Part shown: positions 26,001 to 38,800 of the stretch, piece by piece
Numbering within the stretch: position 1 is the first letter of the stretch
Layout of the letters: each line of letters begins with the position of its first letter
NCBI GenBank assembly: GCA_037349105.1
Contig: JAYJMM010000116.1
Coordinates: 1,240,001 to 1,304,000, forward strand
Direction of reading: 5' to 3'
Origin: Limnomonas spitsbergensis
Taxonomy: Eukaryota; Chlorophyta; Chlorophyceae; Chlamydomonadales
Length of the DNA: 64,000 nucleotides
Position numbers and translations under genes: made by a program
Notes under the pieces: model-generated
Told to the model about the DNA's origin: nothing
The model's input: only the letters and a program-made list of their open reading frames with translations
The model's database searches: none

Positions 26001-29000
26001 TCAATCGGTATATGCTGTATATAAATTACACAGTACAACGGTACCAGGGGACCGGTACCATGTACCATACTGTATTATATTGCCATATATTACCTACCGT
26101 ATATTATAATTCAGCCTCTCAGTGTACTGGTAGATTCGAATCGCCTTCCCTCTACATCAGCATTGTTTAGGAGACAGGAATTCCTTAAATGCTAATTCTT
26201 GATTGCCAACGCCAATTCCAGTCGGAAATGACGACTTGTCACAGTTTTGGCCCGAGGACCTTAAATAGACAAGTAATTCAAAAGGTGCCCGTGGGGAGGC
26301 AAAACGAATCTACGGGGCTAACTTGTTATACTATATTCCACTGCTTGAACACCTACCCTCACCCCCCACTCACTCTCCTGCTCTCACACGGACACACACA
26401 CCTGTTCTCACCCTCCCCCCGCCACGCACCTGCTCTCTCTTTCACTCACTCAAACATACACACTCACTCTCACACACACACCTGCTTCCTCTTTGGCAGC
26501 TGATCATACACACCTATCCTCACCCCCCCACACGCCTGCCCTCTCTTTCACACACTCTTACTTGCCTGCTCTCACACAGACACAGACACATGCACATGCA
26601 CAGACACACACACCTGCTTCCTCTTTGGCAGCTGATCATACACCCATGCAACATCGTCATAAAAAGCCTCCGACAGGAGGGTGTCGGCCTCGTCCAGGAC
26701 CAGCATGGTGAGGGGTTTGGCAGGCAGCGTACCCGCCTGGAGCAGCGCGCACACACGGCCGGGGGTACCCACAGCGATATGGACTAGCCTGCGAGGGTGA
26801 CAGGGACAGAGCAGGGGTGAGGGGGACAGAGCAGGGGTGAGGGGGACAGAGCAGGGGTGAGGGGGACAGAGCAGGGGTGAGGGGGACAGAGCAGGGGTGA
26901 GGGGGACAGAGCAGGGGTGAGGGGGACAGAGCAGGGGTGAGGGGGACAGAGCAGGGGTGAGGGGGACAGAGCAGGGGTGAGGGGGACAGAGCAAGGGTGA
27001 GGGGGACAGAGCAGGGGTGAGGGGGACAGAGCAAGGGTGAGGGGGACAGAGCAGGGGTGAGGGGGGCAGAGCAGGGGTGAGGGGGACAGAGCAGGGGTGA
27101 GGGGGGCAGAGCAGGGGTGAGGGGGGCAGAGCAGGGGTGAGGGGGGCAGAGCAGGGGTGAGGGGGGCAGAGCAGGGGTGAGGGGGACAGAGCAAGGGTGA
27201 GGGGGACAGAGCAGGGGTGAGGGGGGCAGAGCAGGGGTGAGGGGGACAGAGCAGGGGTGAGGGGGACAGAGCAGGGGTGAGGGGGACAGAGCAAGGGTGA
27301 GGGGGACAGAGCAGGGGTGAGGGGGACAGAGCAGGGGTGAGGGGGACAGAGCAGGGGTGAGGGGGACAGAGCAGGGGTGAGGGGGACAGAGCAGGGTTGA
27401 GGGGGACAGAGCAAGGGTGAGGGGGACAGAGCAGGGGTGAGGGGGACAGAGCAGGGATGAGGGGGACAGAGCAGGGGTGAGGGGGACAGAGCAGGGGTGA
27501 GGGGGACAGAGCAGGGGTGAGGGGGACAGAGCAGGGGTGAGGGGGGCAGAGCAGGGGTGAGGGGGACAGAGCAGGGGTGAGGGGGGCAGGGCAGGGGTGA
27601 GGGGGATAGAGCAGGGGTGAGGGGGACAGAGCAAGGGTGAGGGGGACAGAGCAGGGATGAGGGGGGCAGTGCAGGGGTGAGGGGGGCAGAGCAGGGGTGG
27701 GGGTTAGAGCAGGCATGTGGGGGACAGAGCAGGGGTGACAGGGACAGAGCAGGGATGAGGGGGGCAGAGCAGGGGTGAGGGGGACAGAGCAGGGGTGAGG
27801 GGGAGAGAGCAGGGGTGAGGGGGATAGAGCAGGGGTGAGGGGGACAGGGCAGGGGTGAGGGGGACAGAGCAGGGGTGAGGGGGATAGAGCAGGGGTGAGG
27901 GGGATAGAGCAGGGGTGAGGGGGACAGAGCAGGGGTGAGGGGGACAGAGCAGGGGTGACAGGGACAGAGCAGGCATGAGGGGGGCAGAGCAGGGGTGAGG
28001 GGGACAAAGCAGGAGTGACGGGGACAGAGCAGGGGTGAGGGGGATAGAGCAGGGGTGAGGGGGGCAGAGCAGGGGTGAGGGGGGCTGAGCAGGGGGGAGG
28101 GGGACAGAGCAGGGGCGAGGGGGACAGAGCAGGGGTGAGGGGGACAGAGCAGGGGTGAGGGGGATAGAGCAGGGGTGAGGGGGACAGAGCAGGGGTGAGG
28201 GGGATAGAGCAGGGGTGAGGGGGACAGAGCAGGGGTGGGGGGGACAGAGCAGGGGTGAGGGGGATAGAGCAGGGGTGAGGGGGACAGAGCAGGGGTGAGG
28301 GGGATAGAGCAGGGGTGAGGGGGACAGAGCAGGGGTGAGGGGGATAGAGCAGGGGTGAGGGGGACAGAGCAGGGGTGAGGGGGATACAGCAGGGGTGAGG
28401 GGGACAGAGCAGGGGTGAGGGGGACAGAGCAGGGGTGAGGGGGACAGAGCAGGGGCGAGGGGGACAGAGCAGGGGTGAGGGGGACAGAGCAGGGGTGAGG
28501 GGGGCAGAGCAGGAGTAAGGGAGACAGAGCAGGGGTGAGGGGGGCAGAGCAGGGGTGAGGGGGGCAGAGCAGGGGTGAGGGGGACAGAGCAGGGGTGAGG
28601 GGGGCAGATCAGGGGTGAGGGGGGCAGAGCAGGGGTGACAGGGACAGAGCAGGCATGAGGGGGGCAGAGCAGGGGTGAGGGGGACAAAGCAGGAGTGACG
28701 GGGACAGAGCAGGGGTGAGGGGGATAGAGCAGGGGTGAGGGGGGCAGAGCAGGGGTGAGGGGGGCTGAGCAGGGGGGAGGGGGACAGAGCAGGGGCGAGG
28801 GGGACAGAGCAGGGGTGAGGGGGACAGAGCAGGGGTGAGGGGGATAGAGCAGGGGTGAGGGGGACAGAGCAGGGGTGAGGGGGATAGAGCAGGGGTGAGG
28901 GGGACAGAGCAGGGGTGGGGGGGACAGAGCAGGGGTGAGGGGGATAGAGCAGGGGTGAGGGGGACAGAGCAGGGGTGAGGGGGGCAGAGCAGGGGTGAGG

Positions 29001-31978
29001 GGGACAGAGCAGGGGTGAGGGGGATAGAGCAGGGGTGAGGGGGACAGAGCAGGGGTGAGGGGGATACAGCAGGGGTGAGGGGGACAGAGCAGGGGTGAGG
29101 GGGACAGAGCAGGGGTGAGGGGGACAGAGCAGGGGCGAGGGGGACAGAGCAGGGGTGAGGGGGACAGAGCAGGGGTGAGGGGGGCAGAGCAGGAGTAAGG
29201 GAGACAGAGCAGGGGTGAGGGGGGCAGAGCAGGGGTGAGGGGGGCAGAGCAGGGGTGAGGGGGACAGAGCAGGGGTGAGGGGGGCAGAGCAGGGGTAAGG
29301 AGGACAGAGCAGGGGTGAGGGGGGCAGATCAGGGGTGAGGGGGGCAGAGCAGGGGTGAGGGGGGCAGAGCAGGGGTGAGGGGTGAGGGGGTGAGGGGTAC
29401 AGAGCAGGGGTGAGGGGTGAGGGGTTGAGGGGGGCAGAGGCAGGGTGAGGGGTGAGGGTTTGAGGTAGCCTCGGGGGTTAGGGGGAACAGAGGCAGGGCT
29501 TGGTGCGAGGTAGCCTGAGGGGGTGAGGGGGACAGAGGCAACTTTGGGGGGTGAGGGTGAGCAGGGGTGAGAGAGACAGAGTCAGGGGTGAGTGTGAAGA
29601 AGCCTCGTGTTATGCAGTTATCCAGGGCACGCTCCATATCAGGAAGCAGGCAGGCAGACGCAGGCAGACACAGCCTCTTGGAAAACCAGGCAGGCCCATT
29701 GCAGCCGCGGCTGTCTCCCGTCGGACCCTTCCGCCCGCCCCCTGCCCCATACTACGTCATATGCCCCACTTGCCCTCCTGCACCATCTACTTTGCCTGGC
29801 AATTTTCTGCTTGTCCGTTTGGACTGCCGCCCCCCCCCTTCCGGCCCTCTTCGTTGTGCCCCGTCGCCCCACCTCCGGAGCCTCTTTTGATCAGCGACGA
29901 TGTTGAGGCCTCCAACGAAGACAGCGCACTCTGGCCGCTGCTCGCTGGGCAGCCCTGCGATCAGCTTGTTTATGACCTACGGGGAGAGATCCAGCATTCC
30001 AAATAAATTGGTGACGGCCTGGCTAGGGCAATCCAACTTTCAAAAGGCCGATACAATTCGAAACCTGTTTTGGAGGGCACTTCAGCTACTCGAACCTGAG
30101 GAAGCGAGGCAATTGAACTTTCCAGATCGCCATTCGACGTTCTTACGCTGGTTGGGAGGGCTATCCAACGTTCAAAACCTGATTGATTCTGCAGGCAATC
30201 TAACCTTCAGAGTTGGCTATGACCAAGGACGCTAGACAGCCATCAGCAGGTGCCTCTGCTAGAGCGGGCAGGGGCGTGGGGTGTGTGGTCGTGCGTGTGC
30301 ATTACGTTTGCCTACATATATGATATATATCTAGAGCTTCAGCATCAGTGTTCCTCACAGCGCCCACCGCAACTATTCAACTGAAATACACACTTATAAC
30401 CTTATCCCTAAACCCTAAACCTGTCCATCTGTAATGCCCACCTGCTCTGTCTGTATTGCGATCTCTCGGGTGGGTGCCAGGATGAGCGCCTGATCAGGGG
30501 GCATAAGGCTTGGAAGTTTGCAGAAAGGGGGGGGGGGGGGGGGAGAAAGATAGCACACTTTTTCTCGGCAGTAAACAAAGTAACACGACCCTTCCTCCCT
30601 TGGCTGACCTCCCCTCCCTCATTGCCTCCTTCCCTCCTCTGACCTGGGTTAACTTGACATCCAACTTGAATCTTTCTCTGCAATTAAACATAATAACATG
30701 ACCCTTCCTCCCTTGGCTGACCTTCCCTTACTCATTGCCTCCCTCCCTCCGCTGACCTGGGTTGACTTCACCTCCAGCTTGATCCTCTCTAGGCAAATGA
30801 TGGAGAAAACTACTGTCTTCCCGGTCCCAGACTTGGCTTGAACGATCAAGTCAGTGCCCATGCGCCCCAAGGGAATGGAAGCCTGTGAAGGGAAGCGGGG
30901 AAACGTGTGACGATCCTTAATAACCTGTGAAGGGCCTTAAAGACTTGAATAGATAGATTCGCAAACAAGTGTGTGTGGATTGAGGAAGCTTACCTAGTGC
31001 TGCGGCCGAAAGGGTGGCTTCCTTAATCCACGCCTCAGGGCGTATCCTTTATTTATTTATTTATAAGCTGCCCATTTAGGCCGAAGCATGGGACATGACT
31101 ACCTTGTGAAGGGCCTTCGATGTGCACCTGCAACCCTCTGTTCCATCAGGTGAGGACGCTACAAGCTGGCAGGTCCGCATGCGCCCCAGGGAATGGAAGC
31201 TTGCTGAGGGAAGCGGGTGAGATTTTTTGAACAGCGTGAGTGGTACCCTGCAACGTTTGTGAGCTTTGGGCCGGTGGGCGGAGAGATCAAGTTGTCAGCC
31301 CCAAGGGCGGGGGACTCTGGAGCGGGCCCAAGGCTGTTTTTCGTTAGATTGCGCTTCCGTACAACAGAGCGGAACACCCCACCCGCTATCCCACCATGCA
31401 ACAGCTCGCACCACCAGCTGCACCCAGTGCGGTCAGTATGCATCGGCAGTTACAGCCAGTCCCTCCATGCAACAGCATGCAACACCTGCTGCAGTCAGTT
31501 CGGCCAGCATGGGCTCTGCCATGCATCCACACTGCCGCCATGCAGGGCTGGCACATGGGTTCCCTCCCCAGGGCGTATATATGAACGGAAGAGCTCTCTG
31601 GTAGAGCGGCACCCACCTGCTGCACAGGCGAGGGGGTGAGGAAGCCGGCCGAAGCCAGGCTTAAGACCAAGAGCTCCGGAACCATGAGGTCTTGAAACCT
31701 GGGAAGGGGGGAGGCGGCAGGCGGGCAGGAGACGATGGGGGACGGGGGCAGAGAGAGTGATTTTCCAATACCCGTCGTCGGCAGAAAACTGTTATCTCAT
31801 TGCATAAGTATTCCAGGTTTACAAGTTAGCTTGCTTACGACTTGGAGGTCGATGCGACGTCGTCCGTTCTGGCTCGGGCGGTCCGGCTATTGCTATCGCC
31901 GCTCTGCGCAGCAACTTTATCGGATATGGCCTCGTCATCCGGAGGCTTCTGCACATCTGCTGTAGACACGGGATCCAT
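20017..31978 (-). CDS. DDX20: DDX20/Gemin3-type DEAD-box RNA helicase, complete
   Basis: Twelve exons on the complement (31978-31839, 31698-31617, 30882-30757, 30489-30442, 29976-29873, 26788-26614, 25879-25571, 24908-24759, 24402-24299, 23498-23395, 22469-22223, 21694-20017) total 3267 nt with every phase matching: 1088 aa. All core motifs are present: Q motif [17 protein letters not shown] (90-97), Ia PTREIA, Ib TPGR, II DEAD (199-202), III SAT (230-232), [32 protein letters not shown]. The stretch before motif I ([13 protein letters not shown]) and the post-VI segment LLPLP/VLPLP-type are DDX20 hallmarks, so the likely role is in the SMN-Gemin complex that assembles spliceosomal snRNPs. 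The tail has an aromatic segment ([16 protein letters not shown]), a Gln/Ser-rich and acidic part, a very His-rich block at about 880-1005, and a WARSYQQW end resembling the DDX20 C-terminus. The intron after 23395 uses a GC donor. The frame is open upstream to 32182, so a longer start is possible. Confidence 0.93.
21744..21990 (-). repeat. Tandem copies of the last DDX20 exon's 3' splice region
   Basis: About four diverged ~75-bp copies carrying GCCTCACTGCAACA-type sequence, matching the acceptor and first bases of exon 12 at 21691-21705. Confidence 0.75.
22480..22605. repeat. Family-B repeat in three tandem 37-bp units
   Basis: Units of GAAGCCAATGACGTTACTCT followed by TTTGGGCCCTGCTCA, 11 nt upstream of the acceptor of the 22469-22223 exon on the complement. 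Confidence 0.85.
23241..23305. repeat. Dispersed repeat family C
   Basis: GGTGGCTTCCTTAATCCACG and CCTCAGGGCG recur at 31009-31050 and, shortened, at 54717-54745, each followed by AT-rich (TTTA)n-like sequence. Confidence 0.75.
23571..23645 (-). repeat. Copy of the DDX20 motif-VI exon head
   Basis: ACCCAGCGAGCCAAACCGCC here matches GCCCAGCGAGCCAAACCGGC at 23466; the acceptor context CCCACCCTG is repeated too. About 115 bp apart. Confidence 0.85.
23781..23872. repeat. (CA)n-rich stretch
   Basis: Interrupted CA dinucleotide repeats in the DDX20 intron between 24299 and 23498. Confidence 0.9.
26483..26512 (-). repeat. Copy of the DEAD-exon end and donor
   Basis: CCTGCTTCCTCTTTGGCAGC repeats the exon end and GT donor at 26613-26632, 131 bp away, within (CA)n-rich sequence. 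Confidence 0.9.
26789..29590. repeat. 20-bp minisatellite, about 135 units, with higher-order repeat
   Basis: Unit GGGTGAGGGGGACAGAGCAG, filling the 3.1-kb DDX20 intron up to 8 nt from the 3' splice site. Variant-unit order repeats with a 680-bp shift (27961 onward against 28641 onward), that is 34 units. Degenerates after about 29390. No stop codons on the minus strand, hence several long spurious frames. Confidence 0.96.
30585..30760 (-). repeat. Two tandem copies of the motif-I exon end and donor
   Basis: CTGACCTGGGTTAACTTGAC (30639) is a diverged copy of CTGACCTGGGTTGACTTCAC (30752), which spans the exon end and GTCAGC donor; the flanking CCTTCCTCCCTTGGCTGACC is duplicated too. Confidence 0.88.
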
Positions 31979-32830
31979 CTTAAACTGGGTGTGGAATAGA
32001 CTGCGATCGCTATTGCGGGGAACCAAGCAGCGTATGTGGGGGTGTAGCTGAGCGGCGTGGGACGAGTAGCTGAGGGGTGGGAAGGAGTCCGGTGCCGGGG
32101 CATTTTTCTTTTCAAAGCATACACTATTTGATATTGGATTATTGGTATACGTTTTCAAAGAGTAAACAATGTAAGGGGCCATGTCTCAGGACCTGCAAGA
32201 TTCGTGAGGCGTACCTGGGATCGGTTAGTCGGTTTTGTACCGGTTACTGTACTCTGGTCGTTTTCGTAACTCCCCCCGTACTTTGCAGTTTCCAGCCACT
32301 GGTCACCGGCCACTGATGCCATTCCAGGAAAATTTCATGATTTAGTGGTCATATTTGTGTTACATGCACCATGGTTCACGTAGAGGGCAAACGTGCCAGT
32401 AGAAGACATGCAACTGGCACGAGGTACTGCCGGAGACACTGCTCCTCGTGATTTCACGATTTAATCATCCATATAATCAATTTGTTTACACAAGTTGCCT
32501 ACTGTATTGCTGCAGCAATTGCGTACCAGAGCTATTGAGGCAAAGCGCGACTGAGCTCCCAAACATCAGCAAAAGAACCTACCAACCCAAGCTCAAGTGC
32601 GTGCCGACATTCTCATCGAGAGCAAGATTTGTGTTCCCAAGCGACGCACTGCTACTGATCACACTGTTGGTGTCGCAGGGATTCAGAGTCGCTCCTTCTT
32701 GGGTCTAGAGTTTTCAAGATAGAAAAAACAAGACGGTGCGAGCTTACAAGAGTCTTCATGCTGTTGGTTGTGTCCGGTCGATCGCAACATGTTGCACTTC
32801 AACTTCGATCGATGTGTGATTTGCGTGCAG
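31979..32830. promoter_or_regulatory. Shared 5' interval of divergent genes
   Basis: Lies between the DDX20 ATG and the first recognised EF-hand-gene exon, so it should contain both promoters and the missing first exon(s) of the latter. No core promoter element could be assigned. Confidence 0.5.
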
Positions 32831-35800
32831 GGAGGGAGAACCCATTTCGGAAAAGAGGACAGTGGACCGCCCTGCAGTCAGCAAGATTCACGACAGGCTC
32901 TGGGTAAATCACAAGACGGTAAGCTCCGCGCCGGCGTCGACGTCCGGAACCTCTGGGGCAGGGGGGATCATCTGGAAGGGGGTGTTCTAAATGAGGCAGC
33001 CAGGTAGAGGCCCTAAAAGCGCCCTGCTGAAAACCTAGGGGTCATTTTAAAGGTGCCTGCGCAGACATAAGTGAACTTTTACCCGCCTTGGCTTCGGAAG
33101 CCCACATGGGCGCATTCTGTCCACAGCTCCCATTCACACAGCCCTGCATGCAGAAGACTTGACGCTGCCACGGAACAAAACTTGCGCAGCCTGTGCCCAC
33201 ATGGGAGCATGGGGTCCTTTTCGATCCTGAGACCTGTTCCTGCCCCCCATTTCTCAGTCCTACGTGCATAAGATACTGCGCTCCTACGACAAGGAGAACA
33301 CAGGCAGTCTTAGCCCTGATGATCTCCGGTCGGCCATGGTGCGCCTACGCATCGGGCTGTCTGAAGAGGAGCAGGACAGGTGTGCGGAGGGGGGCATGTG
33401 TGTGGGGGGGGGGCAGCTTCAAAGCCGAGTGCATGCGCCCTGGAGGAGATCATGTCCGCCAAAGTGCGCCTCCGCAATCCGCATCGGTCTGTCTGAAGAG
33501 GAGCAGGACAGGTGCGTGGCTGGGGGGTGGGGGAGGGGGGAGCAGACCTGCTTCAAGGCTGAGAGCATGTGCCCTGACAAGATCATGTCGGCCATGCTAC
33601 ATCTAAGGTACGCTTCCGAATCTCACGCTGAGTGAAGTTCAGCGGGACAGGTGCGAGTGAGGGGAGTGTAGAGGGGGGAAGCTTCAAAGCTGAGTGCATG
33701 CGCCCCGACGTGCTAATGTCTGCCATGCTACGGCACTACGCCTCCGCATCACACACTGATTTAAGATCAGCGGGACAGGTGCGCGTGGGTTGGGGCAAGC
33801 CTGCATCACGCGCAGTACTCCATCATAACTACTGACTACCAATGTCACAGTTGCCTTCTCACATACCTGCATGTGCTGCAGGCTGGCAGACCCCTCTGTA
33901 GTCTGTATCCACGCGGGCATCATGGCCTTGGGAACGGTGTGTCCTTACCAGTGTTTGTTTTAGCACGCTTCAGCTACAAATCAGCTACGTCACGGTCCAT
34001 GGCCTTGAGGGGCTGGCGCAACAAGCCCTGCTGCTTGGACCACCGGCCGTAGGCCGGTCAAGGTTTGGTTCCAATTTGCCCAGTGGTGGCCGCCCGGCGG
34101 CCCTCCAAAGGTGGCCTGGTGAACACTAAAATAAGCACTGGAGTCCATGCTCCATAATAGTGCCTGAGCTGGTTCGCAGCTGCAGGTCCCATGCATCGCC
34201 TTCTTGGACTTAATAAGGTTATAAATATAAGGGAATGTCGCCCCAATACATGCTGTACGGCTCAAGGTATATGATCCTCTACATGCCCATGGGACTGTAA
34301 AAGCTATGAAACCTGAAGCATTCAACATAACAACTCTCCCCTCAGGGGCATTAGGCAGATAGACGGCTGTGGAGTCCGCCAGGTCTCATCCTGCGGCTTC
34401 CTGAATTGCAGCTGAACGGTTACTGAGGCACTGGCAAGGAGACATGAATTTTGCACTGGGCTTTGCAAAAGTAATTCAAATATAATCCTTTCCCTCGAGC
34501 GCTGTGAATAAGTTGGACGGCACCGGAATGTTGTATGCAACGTAATTCTGTGCCCTGCGTTTCTTTTTTTTGTGCCTCTCCAACATGTCAGCTACACACC
34601 AGCCTCAGGCTGGCAGCCCCATCTGAGGCCAGTTATGCTGCTTTGGCCACGAGCCATAGACCGGTCCAGGTTTGGTCCCAACCGGGCCTTCGGCAGCTGC
34701 GGGGCGGCCTATCCAAGATGGACTGGTAGCCGAAAAAAGAAACACTGCCTCTGCCTCCCCTAAACCCTAATTCTTATGAATACCTCAGGATCATCAACCA
34801 GATTCAGGGTGCTGGAAGGTTGCATGCAAAGTAACCCTCTGCCTCCCCTAAACCCTTATCCCTGTGAACCCCCTCTCAGGGTGATCAACAAGATGGACAG
34901 CTCAGGGACCGGGAGGATATCGTACCGCGAATTCCTGACGGCCTTCGAGATGATGGAGCCACTAGGGGATGAGGCGATCACAAGGGCCGGCCTGGCCCGC
35001 GCAGGCATCTCGAACAACATGCAGACAGCCATGCCGTGGCAGGAGAAAAGGTACAACTGCACGCTCACAGCCGTTTTGACGGTTGGGTGTGTTACCGTGC
35101 AGTGGGTTTGCGGGTTCATGTCCCATGCGTCGCTTATCGAGGATGGGTTGCCAGCCAGTCTGGCCGCTTCCTCTGCAACCTTACTGGCGTGGGAGGGGCG
35201 TGGGAGCGCCGCTCCTTGGTGGTGAAATAGTACGATCGCTATGCACACCATGCGTGGCGTTGCGTCCCTGGGACGAAAAGGGTTGTAGTGGAGCTCTGAA
35301 GAGGCTGCGGGCGTTTTCCTTGCTGCCGGCACCTGCTGGAGAACTCCCGCAGAGTTTTTTTTTTCATTTCCAGAGAAGGTACATTCACACGAGCGGGCGC
35401 GCTCTGTCCCCACGAATCCCACCCAACCCAAATACGTGTCCCACCGTGTATACTTAAGTGTGCTTTGGCTAGAATCCAGGTGCACACTGTTTTCAGGCTA
35501 GGGGGGCTCTTGGTGCAGCAAGCCCCGCTGCTTGGACCCCTGGCCGTAGGCCGGTCAAGGTTCCGTCCCCATTCGCCCAGGGGCTCCTGTCTGGCAGCCC
35601 CCTAAAGTTGGCTGGACAAGCACTGAAAGGAATGCTACTGACCTACTGACCTACTAAGAATTATACTGTTCCCCTCTTTCGCTTCAGGGGAAAGATGACA
35701 GCGTGGAACTGGGAGAGGCAGCCCCAGGGCTTGGCCGCCGTCATTAATGCTTCGACAGGGGGAATCTTCCAACAGCAGGTGCGGCAGGACCGTCGGGGGG

Positions 35801-38800
35801 CCGCGGGGGACATTTTGCGTGCGGCTGTGTTTGTTTTAGTGCGCACCAGAACACATTGGGAAGACCCATGGGCACTCAGGCAGCCATCAGATAGACCCAA
35901 CCAGGACCGGAAGTGACGTAGCTGAGTTGTAGCTGAATCATTCATAAAAAAATGTGGCTGCCTTTCTCTGCCTGTCAAAAATGAAGAGTGATGTGTAGCT
36001 TTCTGCCAAAAGTAAATAGTGGTATGAAGCTGCCTGCCAAACATCCCTAGTGGTTGCAGCCTGCAGCCTGGGCTGGTGACAGCCAGAGGGCCTTCTGGAC
36101 CAAATGTATCCCATCGTCATATACGGTAGACTGAAACATATGGGATAGATCTTCCCATATAGACTAGACATATAGAATAGATCTTCCAATATAGACTAGA
36201 CAAATATACATATAGACTAGATTTGTATATGACTTCATTTGGCACAGAGCATCTGACATGACTTTGTTTGCAGGCTGCCGACAAGCTTCTGGTGTCGCTG
36301 ATGACCACCAAGTTTACCCAGCACCAGGACAAGCTGCGGGTGCTCTTTGCCCGCGCGGACGCCAGCAAGAACTCGAGGATCGAAAAGGACGACTTTGTCA
36401 AGGCGGTCAAGACGCTGGGGATCGCGGTGAGTACCGTCATGAGCGTTCCTTTTTCCGAGGCTCGGCCACATTTCAGCTACATGTCAGCTACATTTCAGCT
36501 GCATTTTAGCTGCGTACAAGCAGCATATGACCTGCATTCCAGTAAATTTGCGTCCTACAACTGGAGGCCCCATGTGCAGCCAGCCATGCTGCTTTGGCCG
36601 CTTTTTGTAGGCTGGCCAAGGCTGCTCATATTAGCTCCGAAACCAGACATTCACTCGGTGAATGTAGGCACGCTGCATTGTACACAGACACACATAGTGG
36701 ATCAAACCATGCAGTGCCTTGACCCCTGATCCCTGATCCCTAAACCCTGATTCCCACCTCACAGGTGGATGACGTCCACGTGGAGCGCATTTTCCATCTG
36801 GCAGATGTAGACGGCCGGGGCAACATCAGTTTCGACGAGTTTGCCCACAAGTTCGCACCGAGCGGGGACGTGCTGTCTGAGCCAAGGGTGCGCGGGCCTC
36901 TGCAAACAGATAGATGCAAGTGCCCCCATGTGCATGTGCCCTCTTTGTGCCCTCGCATGCATGTGCCAACAGATAAAGGCCAGTGCCTCCATGTGCACGA
37001 GCCCCCTATGCTCCCTCGCATGCATGTGCCAACAGATAAAGGCCAGTGCCTCCATGTGCACGAGCCCCCTATGCTCCCTCGCATGCATGTGCCAACAGAT
37101 AAAGGCCAGTGCCTCCATGTGCACGAGCCCCCTATGCTCCCTCGTATGCATGAAAACCCTATGCGCCCCGCCGCCCCGCATGCACCTGCACCCATGTGCT
37201 CTCCTGCGCCCCTCTGTTAAGCACCTCTAGCGGTCCATGGTCCATGGCCTGGCATGCAGAGCCCTCTCTATGAATCGCCTTTCACAATCAGAAGACGGAG
37301 GAGGTCTTGACCAGTCGCAGTCAGAGGACGAGGGTGTTCTTCCCCTTTCACAATCAGAAGACGGAGGAGGTCTTGACCAATCGTAGTCAGAGGACGAGGG
37401 TGTTCTTCCCCTTTCACAATCAGAAGACGGAGGAGGTCTTCACCAGTCGCAGTCAGAGGACGAGGGTGTTCTTCCCCTTTCACAATCAGAAGACGGAGGA
37501 GGTCTTGACCAAACGCAGTCAGAGGACGAGGGTGTTCTTCCCCTTTCACAATCAGAAGACGGAGGAGGTCTTGACCAATCGCAGTCAGAGGACGAGGGTG
37601 TTCTTCCCCTTTCACAATCAGAAGTTGGAGGAGGTCTTGACCAATCGCAGTCAGAGGACGAGGGTGTTCTTCCCCTTTCACAATCAGAAGACGGAGGAGG
37701 TCTTGACCAATCGCAGTCAGAGGACGAGGGTATTCTTCCCCTTTCACAATCAGAAGACGGAGGAGGTCTTGACCAATCGCAGTCAGAGGACGAGGGTGTT
37801 CTTCCCCTTTCACAATCAGGAGAGGAAGCAGGTTTCAACCTGGAAATGAAGAGTCGAGCGAAGTCACAAAAGCATCTGTTTGGCCATGTCTGCAGCTCTG
37901 GTTCTCGCCCTCTAACTAAAAGGGCTTCACGTCATGCTCATCTCACTGTCCTCTTTTTTTTTTTCGCCGCCCGTCTCAAACAACCGTTGTGCCATGTCTG
38001 CCGCTCTGATTCTCACCCTCTAATTCTAAGGGCTTCACGTTATGCTCATCTCACTTTCAATGTTCGCCGCCTGTCTCAAACATCAGGCAAGATCTGTTCC
38101 AAGCCTGGGGGTCACGGAGGCCATGAGCAGCATGAGGCCACATGACGTGGACGAGGCACTCCGGAACCCGCTGGTCCTAAAGCTGCGGGAACGTCTGTTT
38201 ACAAAGGTGTGTGTGTGTGGGGGGGAGGGTAATGAAGACGGCTTGGTTAGTTAAGGTCCTGGGCTGAGCGTCACTGTATATCCTGGCATGACGTGGACGA
38301 GGCGTTCTGAAACCCGCTGGGTCCAAGCTGTGGTAATGTATGTATACCAAGGTGGATGTGCGGCAATACATCCGGCTTGGTTGAAAAAGGTTGAGGGGCT
38401 GATGGGGGCGAAACAAGGCACTGTTATGCGTGATAAGGCATAGCATAGCAGCTGGGGCAGTGGGGGGAGCTGGGGCAGTGGAGGGAGCTGGGGGGAGCAA
38501 GGGCAGTGGAGGGAGCTGGGGCAGTGGGGGGAGCGGGGGCAGTGGGGGGAGCGGGGGCAGTGGAGGGAGCGGGGGCAGTGGAGGGAGCTGGGGCAGTGGA
38601 GGGAGCGGGGGCAGTGGATGGAGCGGGGGCAGTGGAGGGAGCGGGGGCAGTGGAGGGAGCGGGGGCAGTGGAGGGAGCGGGGGCAGTGGAGGGAGCGGGG
38701 GCAGTGGAGGGAGCGGGGGCAGTGGAGGGAGCGGGGGCAGTGGAGGGAGCAGGGGCAGTAGAGGCAGTGGGGGGAGCAAGGGTAGTGGGGGGAGCAAGGG

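Noticed and set aside
26572..28687. Minus-strand frames up to 407 codons (Pro/Leu/Cys/Ser repeats)
   Set aside because: A 20-bp unit with no stop gives a 20-residue repeat in all three frames; pure satellite.
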